Position numbers and translations under genes: made by a program
NCBI GenBank assembly: GCA_009823395.1
Contig: CM020515.1
Location: 18,522,489-18,586,488 of the forward strand
Source of the DNA: Thamnaconus septentrionalis
Lineage: Eukaryota > Chordata > Actinopteri > Tetraodontiformes > Monacanthidae
Reading direction: 5' to 3'
Length of the DNA: 64,000 nucleotides
In this document: positions 1 through 16,282 of the stretch, piece by piece
How positions within the stretch are numbered: the stretch's first letter is position 1
Layout: each line of letters begins with the position of its first letter
Notes under the pieces: model-generated
What the model saw: only the letters and a program-made list of their open reading frames with translations
The model's database searches: none
Told to the model about the DNA's origin: nothing

Positions 1-655
1 GGGCGGAGCCTGTGGACGCCAAACCCAACAACTCGTTAGCACGTTAGCACGCCGTCCATTAGCACACTGTCCCTCGGCCCACCGCCCCACCTGTCCCCCG
101 GCCCGCAGTTCTGAGGGTCTCCAGCAGGAGTTGAGCAGCAGCTCTGACTGGAGAGCGGCAGGTGGCGCTGCAGGAGCCAGCAGGTGGCGCTGCAGGAGCC
201 AGCAGCTCCCAGACAGACGGATCAACAGCAGCGGTGGCGTCCCAGCGGTGGTGTCGGCTCCCGCGGACCTGCGGCTGCACTCAAACACGATCGATGAGCT
301 GGAGTCTGATACTGGTGGGGGGGAGGGGCAGCCGCAGCCACAGTCGCCGCCACCACCACCGCCAGGGGGAGCAGCCACCACAGGTCAAAGGTCACAATGA
401 CGCCCACCCCCACTGGGATTCTCAATGGGACCATGAGGTCCAGCCAGCGGAGCACCAAACTCCCAGATCCACCTTTTAAAGCTCCGCCCAGCCGGACCAA
501 TCAGCTCTCCTCTCGGGAGGAATGGGCGGAGCTGCTGCAAGGCTTTAGCTCTTAGTGTGGCTTCTCCCACCATCAGGAACCTGACTGGTCATTTCTGAAG
601 CTGAGCGACAGATCGTTCCTCCAATCACCTGAATGATCCTTTAACACTTTCTATG
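1..655. other. no gene recognised; GC-rich flank
   Basis: No open reading frame here resembles a known protein or is bounded by convincing splice sites. A short direct repeat (CAGGTGGCGCTGCAGGAGC) occurs twice near 160-200. Because cacng2 coding exon 1 on the minus strand lies to the right and none of its later exons is seen, this stretch is probably inside the long first intron of cacng2 (inference). Confidence 0.4.
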
Positions 656-659
656 GACT

Positions 660-716
660 CTTTTCACCTTCATCATCACCTTCATCATCATCATCACCAT
701 CACCTTCATCATCACC

Positions 717-747
<31 letters not shown>

Positions 748-957
748 CCTTCATCATCACCATCATCATCACCTTCATCATCACCTTCATCATCATCATC
801 ATCATCACCTTCATCATCATCATCATCATCACCTTCATCATCACCATCATCATCACCATCATCATCACCTTCATCACCATCACCTTCGTCATCACCTTCA
901 TCATCATCATCATCACCACCTTCATCATCACCATCATCATCACCATCATCATCACCT

Positions 958-1002
<45 letters not shown>

Positions 1003-1450
1003 CTTCATCATCACCTTCATCATCATCATCACATCATCATCATCACCATCACCTTCATCATCACCATCATCATCATCATCACCTTCATCATCATCATCAT
1101 CACCATCACCTTCATCATCACCATCATCATCATCATCATCATCATCACCTTCATCATCACCATCATCATCACCATCATCATCACCTTCATCACCACCATC
1201 ACCTTCATCATCATCATCACCTTCGTCATCATCATCATCACCTTCATCATCACCTTCATCATCACCTTCGTCACCATCTTCATCACCACCATCACCTTCA
1301 TCATCACCACCATCACCTTCATCATCATCACCACCATCACCTTCATCATCATCATCATCACCATCGTCATCATCACCATCACCACCATCACCTTCATCAT
1401 CATCACCACCATCACCATCATCATCATCACTACCATCATCATCATCACCT
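660..1450. repeat. CAT/CTT trinucleotide satellite
   Basis: About 790 bp composed almost only of CAT, CAC and CTT triplets. It reads as poly-His/Leu/Ser on one strand and poly-Met/Val/Lys on the other. These open frames come from the repeat and are not genes. Confidence 0.95.
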
Positions 1451-1509
1451 CATCTCATGATTTGGTCTGTGAGAGGATTTTGTCTCCTGCTGCTTTCACA
1501 TTAACAAGC

Positions 1510-1513
<4 letters not shown>

Positions 1514-1548
<35 letters not shown>

Positions 1549-1976
1549 TCTCTCTCCACACTCCCACGTGTTTTCCAATGCATGAATGCACACTACATCG
1601 ATACTCCCACGTTCTTATCCATAAAATCATGAGGCCGGTGAGTGTGGATCCAGTGTGTGGATCTAGTGTGTGTGTGTGTGTGTGTGTGTTGACTGGCGGC
1701 CGTGGGAAGGAAGGAAGCCGTCGCCATTTTAGCTTTAAAAAAACAGAAGACGGCTGTGGTTGTTTTGTGCGGCTGGATGAGAAGGTGTGTGTGACCTTCA
1801 GGATCCACACTGACAACTCTGCTTCACTCAGCAGCCAATCAGCTCCTCACACTGCCGCTAGCGCTAACGGCTAGTTCAAGCCACCGTGTGTGTGTGTGTG
1901 TGTGTTTATGTGTCCAGATGACGAGACCTCGAAACACAATGCTAACTGAGGCTAGCTTGTCCCCTTCCTTCCCCTG

Positions 1977-2016
<40 letters not shown>

Positions 2017-2172
2017 CCTGGACCAATCAGCTGCCTCCTTGTCGGCTCGTCTCACTCATCAGGAAGTGATTTTCAACGTCCCAGTGACCCAGTGAGAGGA
2101 GGCTCCGCCCCTCCTTCATGTCACCTGGGATCATCGGCCAATCACAGGAGTTGGATCTGGGTTCACTTCCTG

Positions 2173-2216
<44 letters not shown>
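1514..2216. repeat. cluster of AC/GT dinucleotide tracts
   Basis: Four separate dinucleotide tracts lie within 700 bp: AC near 1514-1542, GT near 1667-1689, AC near 1980-2013 and GT near 2174-2215. Unique sequence between them shows no recognisable coding exon. Confidence 0.9.
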
Positions 2217-2217
<1 letters not shown>

Positions 2218-2788
2218 ACCCCTCTCGTCTTATCCTGTTTGCCAGCTAAATGACTTCCTGGTTTTGATTTTCCCGTCGTCCTATTGGTCTTCTCGAGGGA
2301 GAAGAGGGCGGAGCCAAAGCCAGGAAACAGGAAACTGCTGCTGCAGTGTGATTGGTCGGTCAGATCACAGATCTAAGCACAAGATTTCCACAGTAGAAGA
2401 AGAACATGAGGAAGGCAACCAAGGCTTTTCTCTCTGCTGCTGATTGGCTCTCTGGTCAGACTCCACCCACAATCACCGCTCAGCACCAATAGAAACCCTG
2501 CAGCTGTTACCAACTGGCTCCGCTAGGAGAGAAGGAAACTGATTGGTCGACAGGAAATGTTTTCCAAGTGGGATGGGTTGGAGGTTCGGTGGGACCTTCT
2601 GAAGCAGGAAGCAGGAAGTCCATCGCTGCTACCCAGGAAGTCAGTCACAGAGCCCCGCCCCCTCAGAGGTCACATGACCGCAGCACCTGGTTGCCGCTGC
2701 GTTGCCGAGGTGTGGGAGGGTTTTATGCAACAGCAGAAGAACCTGCTGGAGCCTCCGCCTGCAGGATTTCCCACAAGACCCGGCGGCG

Positions 2789-2919
<131 letters not shown>

Positions 2920-3009
2920 ACCAAATGGGTTCAGATGTCTCCAGAACACTGCAGCTCTGAAGATTATTGACTGGAAACACACACACAGCGGCTGTAGGAG
3001 CAGGGGGAG

Positions 3010-4217
<1,208 letters not shown>

Positions 4218-4219
4218 CT

Positions 4220-4492
4220 AGCAGGAGCAGGGTGGAGGAGGAGGTGGATGCAGGAGGTGGAGAAAGGATGTGGAGCTGGAGGAGCTGGACAGAGGAGGTG
4301 GTGGTGGTGGTGGTGGCGGAGCTGGATGCAGGAGGTGGAGGAGGAGGAGGAGGTGGTGGCGGGTGTAACAGGCTGACGGTACAACAACAGTTCAATATGT
4401 CTGTTAGGTTACAGCATCGAGGCGCCAATTAAGCGGATTATTGAGAGTGTGGACGAGCTGAAGGTGAAAACAGAGACGATCCGGTTCTGTCG

Positions 4493-4541
<49 letters not shown>
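4220..4541. repeat. GGA/GGT and GA repeats
   Basis: Purine-rich GGA/GGT triplet tract (about 4220-4365), then a GA dinucleotide tract (about 4495-4541). Low complexity only. Confidence 0.85.
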
Positions 4542-4544
<3 letters not shown>

Positions 4545-4545
<1 letters not shown>

Positions 4546-4780
4546 CAGCCAGGAGCTAAAATAACAGCAAATCAAGGGATGGTGGGGGTGGGGGGGCCGA
4601 ATCGAGACCGCGTCAGGGAATCGAACCGAAACCGGAACAAAAAAATAAATAAATGAATAGATAGATAAATAAATAAATAAATAAATAAATAATAAGAGGC
4701 AAAGAAATCAACCGCGCAGATTTTCCTTTTTCCTAAAATTCTGATCCCCAGTTTCCATATGTAGCCCTATAGCCCTGGGT
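4545..4780. other. intergenic, AAAT repeat, no gene seen
   Basis: Contains a short ATAA tetranucleotide tract around 4644-4694. Nothing recognisable as coding or RNA. Confidence 0.6.
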
Positions 4781-4789
4781 GGGTTTCCG

Positions 4790-5096
4790 CCGAAAATGGG
4801 GGTCTGCGGCGCTCGGAGGAGCTTCGCTGGTCGATGATCCGGAGAGAGCGCGCAGCATCCGGCGAGGCACGCCGACCATCACTCGACATGGAGCCGGCGG
4901 GACGAGGACGAGGGCTCGGTGCGGCCGCCGAGGAGGACGGTGGAGCCGGTGGAGGTGGAGGTGGAGGTGGTGGTGGTGGTGGTGGTGGAGGCTGCGGCGA
5001 GTCGGCGGCGGTGCTGCTGCTGCTGCTGCTGCTGCTCGGAGCGGAGGAAGGTTGTTGCTGCTGCTGCTGCTGCTGCTCCTCCTCCTCCTCCTCCTC

Positions 5097-5130
<34 letters not shown>

Positions 5131-5824
5131 CCGGCTGCTGTCCGAACTCACCGCGGCGGTCTCACACCCTGCTCGGTCCCGCTCGGTCAGTCCTTGCGCC
5201 ATGTAACAGGAAGGGAAAAATAAAGAGTGATGGATGCTGCTGTTCCTCCTCCTCCTCCTCCTCCTCTTCTTCTTCTTCTTCTTCTTCGTCTTCCTCCTCT
5301 TCCTCCTCCTCCTCCTCCTCCTCTTCGTCTCTCGGATGCGGGAACAGGAAGCAGCAGCGGAGGGAGGGAGGGAGGGGGAGGTGGGGGTGCGGTTGGTGGT
5401 GGGGGGGTAGAAAAAAACGGAATATTACACAATGAGGAGGCTCGCGGAGGTCCGCTGCCGCTGCTGCTGCTGCTGTCACGATGCGCCCCCCTCCCTACCC
5501 CGCTCCCTCCCCCACAGAGGGTGAGGATGATGAGTAATGTCAGTGTGAAGAAGCGCAGTTTCTCTGCACGAGCGGCCGCTCGGTGTGTGTTTGCGACTGC
5601 GTGTTCATTCTGACATTTATGTTTCACCACTGTCCGAGCCGTGCCGCAGCAGCAGCAGCAGCAGCAGCGGCAGCAGCAGCAGCTCTCCCTCCTCATCCTC
5701 TTCTTCCTCCTCCTCCCCGCCACCGGAAGTCGGCTCCCTGGATGCGCGGCGGCGGCGGAGCGGCTTCATCTCGACAACAGCAGCGGATCCAGAGGAACCA
5801 GGACGCTGCTGCTGCAGCAGTAGC

Positions 5825-5830
<6 letters not shown>
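4790..5830. repeat. CpG-rich region packed with triplet repeats (CTG, CTC, CTT, GGT)
   Basis: GC-rich DNA with many CpGs and short runs of GGT (about 4947-4989), CTG (about 5012-5036, 5054-5076, 5101-5128), CTC (about 5077-5100), CTT/CTC (about 5245-5325) and GCA (about 5645-5682). The composition suggests a CpG-island promoter, plausibly that of cacng2 reading leftward. The poly-Leu, poly-Cys, poly-Glu and poly-Gly frames here come from the repeats. Confidence 0.75.
5152..5202 (-). CDS. candidate unassigned first exon (17 codons)
   Basis: On the minus strand an ATG at 5202 opens MAQGLTERDR and continues for 17 codons to a good GTGAGT donor (5151-5146), ending in phase 0. It sits in the CpG-rich region, where a first exon could occur. 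I do not recognise the peptide and see no matching second exon. It could be an upstream or alternative first exon of the leftward transcription unit, or chance. Kept at low confidence. Confidence 0.2.

Positions 5831-5883
<53 letters not shown>
5826..5883. repeat. (GT)n microsatellite
   Basis: About 57 bp of uninterrupted TG dinucleotide. Confidence 0.95.
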
Positions 5884-5884
<1 letters not shown>

Positions 5885-6334
5885 GGGAGCTTGTGGCGCT
5901 GCTGTGGTGCTGCTGAAGGAACAGCTCCCCCAGAACCTCTCCTCTTCGCTATGCTTTGTCTCCATCTGCTGGTCAAACCTCTTCATTACACCTCCTGAAA
6001 CCTCAGGATTGAAAGAAGAAGAGTTCAGTGGGGAGAGGAGGAGGAGGAGGAGGAGGAGAAGGAAGAAGAAGAAGAAGACAGTCTCCACATCCTGCACGTC
6101 TTCAGATCTTCTTCTTCTTCCAAAAACATCTTGTTTAAACTAACCCTCTGTAGGTGCCCTCTGTTTGCAGCCTGGTGCTTGGTTGGGACCTTTCACATTG
6201 TTGGAAGGAGACAGACACAGGGAGGCCGGCGCCACCACCTGGCCGGGGTCGTGCTCACTCACCTGGGAGGAGAGTCACCATCACAGGGCTGCTGCGCTTC
6301 AGCCAAAGAGTTGGTGAGATGTGGAGCAGCAGAG

Positions 6335-7250
6335 GGCGACACTGGTGGTGCAGTGGTCAGCAAGAAGGTTGTGGGTTCAATTCTGGGGTCTCCTGGGGCA
6401 ATTCTGTGTGTAGTTTGCATGTTCTCCCTGTGTCTGCTGTGTTCTCCAGGTTCTCCCTGTGTCTGCTGGGTTCTTCAGGTTCTCCCTGTGTCGGCTGGGT
6501 TCTCCATGTGTCTGCTGGGTTCTCCAGGTTCTCCCTGTGTCTGCTGGGTTCTCTAGGTTCTCCCTGTGTCTGCTGGGTTCTTGAGGTTGTCCCTGTGTCT
6601 GCTGGGTTCTTGAGGTTGTCCCTGTGTCTGCTGGGTTCTTCAGGTTCTCCCTGTGTCTGCTGGGTTCTCTAGGTTCTCCCTGTGTCTGCTGGGTTCTCCC
6701 TGTGTCTGCTGGGTTCTCTAGGTTCTCCCTGTGTCTGCTGGGTTCTCCCTGTGTCTGCTGGGTTCTTGAGGTTGTCCCTGTGTCTGCTGGGTTCTCCAGG
6801 TTCTCCCTGTGTCTGCTGGGTTCTTCAGGTTCTCCATGTGTCTGCTGGGTTCTCCCTGTGTCTGCTGGGTTCTCCAGGTTCTCCCTGTGTCTGCTGGGTT
6901 CTCCCTGTGTCTGCTGGGTTCTCCAGGTTCTCCCTGTGTCTGCTGGGTTCTTCAGGTTCTCCCTGTGTCTGCTGGGTTCTCCAGGTTCTCCCTGTGTCTG
7001 CTGGGTTCTTCAGGTTCTCCCTGTGTCTGCTGGGTTCTTCAGGTTCTCCAGCTTTCTCCCACACTCCAAATAACATGCATGTGAGGTGAACTGGTCAGGT
7101 GATTGTCAGTAGGTGTGTGTGAGTGTGATGGTTGTGTGTCTCTATGTGGTCCTAATAAAGAGTCCACTGGTCCAGGGTGTCACCCTGCCTTCACCCAGTG
7201 ACAGCTGGGAGAGGCTCCAGTAGATCCCCAGCACCCTGAGCTCACAGCCG
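6335..7250 (+). mobile_element. tRNA-headed SINE with an internal minisatellite expansion
   Basis: The left end (about 6338-6420) carries a degenerate A box (TGGTGCAGTGG) and B box (GGTTCAATTCTGG). The right end (about 7050-7250) matches the tail of the same SINE family seen intact at 41250 and 46330: a tail segment reading CCTGCCTTC-ACC, then CAGCTGGGAGAGGCTCCAG. Between them the short segment GTTCTCCCTGTGTCTGC, present once in the ordinary SINE, is repeated dozens of times. The element is thus a SINE whose core became a minisatellite. Confidence 0.8.
6428..7050 (+). repeat. minisatellite, 29-bp and 20-bp units
   Basis: About 620 bp of units of the form GGGTTCTCC-AGG-TTCTCCCTGTGTCTGCT (29 bp), mixed with a 20-bp variant lacking the 9-base TCCAGGTTC step. 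Point variants (CTCTAGG, CTTCAGG, CTTGAGG) recur in non-random order. The track of Ser-Ala-Gly-Phe peptides here is a translation of the repeat. Confidence 0.95.
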
Positions 7251-7254
7251 ACAC

Positions 7255-7600
7255 TCCCACCTGTGTGCCGCACTGTGTGTGTGTGTGTGTGTGTGTCCAA
7301 GAACACAACACAACTCTAACACACGCAGACTGCTTTTGTTAATGGACGTTAGAACACAAGGAAGTGATGTCATCATCAGTGGCTTCTCATGACGACTGAA
7401 CAGCGACATCAATGACAGTGTAATTGAGCGATCACACACACACACACACACAGTCTGGGCAGAGGAACAGGACTCCAACACACACACACACACACACAAC
7501 CTACTCCCTCTCTCTGACTCTGTGCCAGGACACACACACACTTACAAACACAACTACACAACAGATGCACACACCCCTACTTCACACCTACGAGCCAGTG

Positions 7601-7633
<33 letters not shown>

Positions 7634-8105
7634 AAATCACAGGATTGGCCCTCCTTCCCTGCCGTCCCAGCATGCACCCTGGTTAGCTGGCCGCCATCCC
7701 AGCAGCAACAGCTGCCACCTGAGGACCACACACACACAGTCCTGAACAGGGTGTGTGTTTCCTGCTCTGGCCTAACAGGGGTTGATGCTGCTCAGCACTG
7801 CCCTCTACCTGTGGCACCCTGCTCATACTGCTGCATCCTGCACCGAATTCAGTTTTATCAGTTTGATATCTTTTTCTTGAACCACCACCACCTGCACTTC
7901 CTGCCTCCACCTGGGTCACTTCCTGTCTGCACCTGGTGCAACTTCACTCTTCAACTCAATAGTTGAATTGATTTTAGGCCGTCTGTTCATTTCTCCACAG
8001 TGCACTATGACCTTGGCAGGTGGCCTTCATTTGACCTCTAAACATCCTGACCTCTGGAGTTGAGCACCAGTGAGTAGAAACAAGGAGACACAAGGTTTGT
8101 TTTTC
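7255..8105. other. intergenic with AC/GT tracts, no gene seen
   Basis: Holds short GT and AC dinucleotide runs near 7275, 7433, 7480, 7600 and 7730. No splice-bounded coding segment is recognisable. The rpl3 cleavage site should lie near the right edge. Confidence 0.7.
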
Positions 8106-8110
8106 CTGAT

Positions 8111-8116
8111 TTTATT
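8111..8116 (-). terminator. rpl3 poly(A) signal
   Basis: AATAAA on the minus strand (TTTATT on plus), 44 bases after the rpl3 stop codon. This gives a short 3' UTR typical of ribosomal-protein mRNAs. Confidence 0.85.
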
Positions 8117-8159
8117 ATTAAAGTGAGCAACAGAGACGCCAGCGGGACGCAGCTGCACC

Positions 8160-11233
<3,074 letters not shown>

Positions 11234-11254
11234 TTTGTCACCGATCCGATATTG

Positions 11255-11292
11255 AAGAGACCCTCCAGCGGGTGAGCACCTATTATATATAT
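11255..11292 (-). promoter_or_regulatory. rpl3 core promoter: TATA-like box and TOP start
   Basis: Reading the minus strand, a TATATATAATA stretch (about 11292-11281) lies some 25-30 bases upstream of a pyrimidine run CTCTTC beginning near 11260. That is the expected start of a 5' TOP mRNA. The resulting 5' UTR is about 27 nt before the ATG at 11233. TOP starts link translation to mTOR signalling in vertebrate ribosomal-protein genes. Confidence 0.6.
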
Positions 11293-11530
11293 GGTACAAA
11301 GTATCGCGAGATTCAGCGAGGCTATAGTCGGCTCTCACCCCGGAAGGCGTGTCTAGTTTAACCCGGTTTAGCAACAGCCTCAAACCATTTGGTTAGAACT
11401 ATTTTAACCGAGTAGTTTGTTTTGAACCACATGGTAGTTCATCATGACGTCATTTTTTCTTACAGATAAATTTGTTCTTTAAGTGACGTCATCCCAAGTG
11501 GCCTGCCGTAAGAACAAGTAGAGCATAAAG

Positions 11531-11640
11531 CAGAGGTGGGAACAGTATTCACATTGTGTTCTGAAGTAAAAGTATGTATATAACAAAAAAACAACAAAGT
11601 AAAAGTACTGATTCGACTGGTTAAAGTAAAAATGTTTTTT
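11531..11640. mobile_element. hAT-type element remnant
   Basis: Starts CAGAGGTGGG and continues with the CTGAAGTAAAAGTA and AAGTAAAAGTAC words typical of the ends of abundant fish non-autonomous hAT elements. No clear second terminus or target duplication is visible. Confidence 0.45.
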
Positions 11641-12702
11641 TTCAGCCATTAATGAAACAATACATTTTAATATGGCTTAAAATTTAGAAGACCACGTCGT
11701 TTAATATCAGTTTATGGATTATTTACCTTGTTTTTATTGAGATGCTGAGTAAAACTAGACAAGAGTCCAGATCCAAACCTGTCATTGCCTTCCTGTTAAA
11801 ACCGTGTATAAATACAATACAGTTGTAGGGGGTCGTGACCCCTGACAGCCCGGCTGTGAACAACCGTTTGAAATGTACAAGCTGCTGATGAAAATGAAAA
11901 CTCTCCATAATTTATTATTTGCTTCATTTTAATCTCTGAGTCATCAATGTGTTTATTGACAGACAGAAGGCAGGAAGTCAACTGAACCAATCGAGTCGTT
12001 CAGACATTGAATATCACTGAAAAAAAATGAGATGTTTTGAGATGAGCAAAGGTTTAAGGTAGAAACTCAGCATTTCTCTGAAGTTATAGTTATAGTCCCA
12101 GCTGATCCTTCAGCTTCAAGAGTCTCTCCCCCATCACCACAGCGCCACCTAGGGAAATGCCTTATATGTCCCAGTACCCACAAGCTAATGAAACCAGTTA
12201 GGGTGGGGGGGGGAAGAATCTTTGGCTGCAGGCACTTATGCAGGAGAGGTTATGAGGCTTGTCTTGCGCTCCTAAAGTTCTCCTCCTAAACCTTCCGCTC
12301 TGGACTTTTGCTTAAAGTGAGTCCCGCCAGCGGAGGAGACACAGATGCAGACGCTCCGCAAACACACGGCAGACAGACAGACACACAGACAGGCAGGCAG
12401 GCAGAGGAGAGCCTCACACCACCGCCCTCTGCAAGCACAGGGGGCCAAGGATTGGTCAACAGTGACGCGACATCATCGCCAAGGGAGGTAGGGAGGCCAG
12501 CGGGGCAACGCGGCTATGCTATGCTAGGCTAAGCTAGGCTAGCGCACCTGAGCTCTTCATGCAGCTCAGTTGCATGCACGCTAAGTTGGTCGACAGACAT
12601 CAACAGCTGAGGCAGCGACAGCGATTGGCTGATCATGTGACTCCACCCCCTCAGTAATTTAACACAAGACACGCCCCCTTTAAACAGAACAAGAGAGAGA
12701 GG

Positions 12703-12737
<35 letters not shown>

Positions 12738-12890
12738 TCAGGATGAAACTGTGAAAACAAGTGGTGAGATTTGTGCTTCGAGAGGGGGGCCCCCTAGTGG
12801 CCGTGAAGAGTCAAGGACGCGTCGACCCGTCAGCACGTGTGCACCCACGCCAACACGTGTCCAGTTCTGAGCGTGAGCGCCGCCCACCAG
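11641..12890. other. intergenic between rpl3 and slc25a39; no gene seen
   Basis: AT-rich on the left and GC-richer on the right, with a GA tract near 12692-12734. The right part probably includes the slc25a39 3' UTR, but no convincing minus-strand AATAAA is close to the stop. No further gene is supported. Confidence 0.6.
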
Positions 12891-12893
12891 GGC

Positions 12894-15800
12894 TCACTGT
12901 CGCCCCCCGTTGGTCCTCTGGAAGAAGGCCTTCCCGAACTCGTAGGTGCTGATGGTGATGGCGCAGGAGGGCGCCACCCGGAGCACCCGGGGCCAGAGGC
13001 CTGAGGAGGAGCATCCACACAGTGAGGGCAGAGACCGCACCACCATCAGTCCCTCACCCACCCGACAGGCCCCTCCCCCACCTCCCTGTTCATCACAGAA
13101 GACAGCAGCCAGTGAGTTTACCTGCGAACAGACCTCTGTAGCCGAGCTCCGCCCAGATCTCCCTCAGGATCTTCCAGGTGGACGAGGTCTTCTTCACCGG
13201 TGCTGCCGAGGGGAGACAACAGGTGAAGAGGAAGTCCTCTAAGAAACACCTGAACCACATTAGAAAAAAACATGACAGGAAATGGCTGTTTGTTGTTTTA
13301 ATTAGTCCTGTAGATCGGCCACCAGGGGGCAGCAGCTTTCCTCATGCAGAGACCACCCTCAGCAGCAGTGTGGATGGTCAGCCACTCTGGGAGGGGGTGG
13401 AGGGGGAGGAGGGCCGCTGCCACCAGGCCTCCCAGCGTCAGCGGGACCATGTGACCTCTGACTCAAAGGACAACTCAAAGTTGTGTCTCGGTTCTGGTAC
13501 CAACCCAGGAGCGGGTCCGCCTCCCCCAGCACGATCTGCCGCTGTGTCTTCACCACGTCGAACGGCAGCGTCAGGATGGCGGCCACCTGCAGCACAGGAA
13601 GTGACGGCGTCACGTTACCCAGGCAACATGATTTCTATTGACTCTGGATTCCAGCTGGGAGCCTGCAGTAGGTCAGGGGAGGGGTGGTGGTGGTGGTGGT
13701 GGTGGTGGTGAAGGTGGTGGTGATGGTTGTAGTGATGGTGGTGGTGGTGGTGGTGGTGGTGATGGTTGTAGTGGTGATGGTGGTGGTGGTGGTGATGGTG
13801 ATGGTGGTGGAGGTGGTGGTGGTGGTGATGGTGGTGAAGGTGGTGGTGGTGGTGAAGGTGGTGATGATGATGATTGTTGTAGTGGTGGTGGTGGTGGTGG
13901 TGAAGGTGATGATGATGATGGTGGTGGTGGTGGTGATGGTGATGGTGGTGGTGGTGGTGATGATGATGATGGTGGTGAAGGTGGTGGTGATGATGGTGGT
14001 GGTGATGGTGAAGGTGATGATGATGATGGTGGTGGTGGTGGTGATGGTGATGGTGGTGGTGGTGGTGATGATGATGGTGGTGGTGGTGGTGGTGGTGTGG
14101 TGGTGGTGGTGGTGATGATGATGGTGGTGGTGGTGAAGGTGATGATGATGGTGGTGGTGGTGGTGGTGGTGATGATGATGGTGGGTGGTGGTGGTGGTGG
14201 TGGTGGTGGTGGTGAAGGGTGTGGTGGTGGTGGTGGTGATGATGATGTGATGGTGATGGTGGTGGTGGTGGATGGTGATGATGGTGGTGGTGGTGGTGGT
14301 GGTGGTGGTGGTGGTGGTGGTGGTGATGGTGGTGGTGGTGGTGATGGTGGTGGTGATGGTGGTGGTGGTGGTGGGTGGTGGTGGTGGTGATGGTGGTGGT
14401 GGTGGTGATGGTGGTGGTGGTGGTGGTGGTGGTGGTGGTGGTGGTGATGGTGGTGGTGGTGGTGATGGTGTGTGGTGTGATGATGATGATGGTGGTGTGG
14501 TGGTGGTGGTGATGGTGGTGTGGTGGGTGGTGGTGGTGATGGTGATGGTGGATGGTGGTGATGGTGGTGGTGATGGTGGTGGTGGTGGTGGTGATGGTGG
14601 TGTGGTGGTGGTGATGGTGGTGGTGGTGGTGGTGGTGATGGTGGTGGTGGTGGTGGTGATGGTGGTGGTGGTGGTGGTGATGGTGTCTACTCACAGCTCC
14701 AGACAGCCCCCCGGCTCCGAAGCTGATGAGGAAGTTGGTGTGCGAGGCTCCAGTGTGGTGGCAGAACCCGGCCTTCAGCGCCTCGTAGCTGGACCAGTAG
14801 AACGCTGCCAAACACAGGGAGGTCAGGAGGTCAGCTGGTGGGGTGGTAGGGGGCTGGGGGGTTCGGCCTTGAGCTCACCAGAGAAGGGGACGTCCCTGAG
14901 CACGGTGGGGCCCCACCCCCTCCACAGCGACAGCATGCCGTGCTGGGCCACGGCCCAGCGGATGCAGGCCAGCAGTTCTCGGTAGGGCCGCCGCCGGGAC
15001 TGCATCTTGGTCCGGACCAGTTCCAGGGGGCTGATGACCGTCACGGCCCCCACTGGAACACACACACACATGGGTGACTGTTGTGCTCACTTGTTGTGGT
15101 GGTGACTTGTGGGCGTGGCCAGCAGGACTCACTCCGGGCTGCTGCCCCGGCCAAGAAGGGAGCGTAGTTCCCCGGACCCAGGTTGCACCACAGGAAATCC
15201 CGCAGGGCGTCGTAGCAGGTGAAGTACATGATGGTGGCGGGGACGGCCATCACTCTGCACCGCCGACACACAACAGCCACACCAGTCAGGACCCTGACCC
15301 TGACCCTGACCCTGACCCTGGCCCTGGCCCCGCCCCTGGTCCTGATCCTAACTCTGATCCTGGCCCTGGTCTGGACCATCATCCTAGTCTGAGCCCTGAT
15401 CCTGATCGTGACCACTGTCAACCTGTGCGTCAGGATGGACGTGTTCCTTCACTCTGAGGGACCTGGGTCCAGACTGGGACCAGAAGAGGATCAGAACCAG
15501 GAGACAGCACTGGAAGTGAGGAGACGGTGCAGAACCACTCACAGCGTTGGCGACAGGCCGCTCCACAGAGACCGCAGCCCCTCGTATCGAACGATCTTCA
15601 CAAAGGCGTCCTAGCGACCAAACAGCCAGTCAGTCAGTCAGTCAGTCAGCCCGCTGGTTTAAGCCCCTCCCCCACTCCCTGGTCATGTGACCCTGAGCTC
15701 ACCAGGGTGCCGCTGAACTGCGCCGAGCAGCTGCTCCGGTTCTGGTGCAGCAGGATGTTGTCCAGCAGGCGTTTACAGAACAGGAAGCCCCTCCCTGTGG

Positions 15801-16242
15801 GGGCGGAGTCAAGTCAGCGCTGCGTTTAATGACATCACAGTAGATGGGGGGAGGGGCAGAGCTTCACAGTTGGTAAGCGGCGGCTGATTCGCTGTGAGCG
15901 CTGACGGCGTGAAGGCCGAGCTAAGACAACAGGACTAACAGGAAAACACCAGGGTTTGTTTCTCTGTGCTGGCAGAGGCCAGCGGGTGGAGGCCACCAGT
16001 GGGGGGCGCTGTGTCACGCCGTGGGCGTACTCACGCTCGGAATGACGGATGATGCTGTCGCGCGGCGGCGCCGCCTCCAGGGCTAAAGCTGCAGGACGAG
16101 GCAGGAAGTCACAAAAAACCAACGGACTGAACCGCAAAACCACAGAAGAAGAAGAAGAAGAAGAAGAAGCGGCGTTACCTTGGTATGACGGCGTCTGCTG
16201 GGACTGCAGCCTGACCTTCACCACGTCCAGGGGCGTTACTGT

Positions 16243-16282
<40 letters not shown>

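Noticed and set aside
13681..14690. Poly-His, poly-Gly and poly-Val proteins
   Set aside because: Translation of a triplet satellite inside a slc25a39 intron.
15290..15330. Interstitial telomere-like repeat
   Set aside because: The unit is CCCTGA, not CCCTAA, and it degrades into CCTGGC; a local hexamer repeat.
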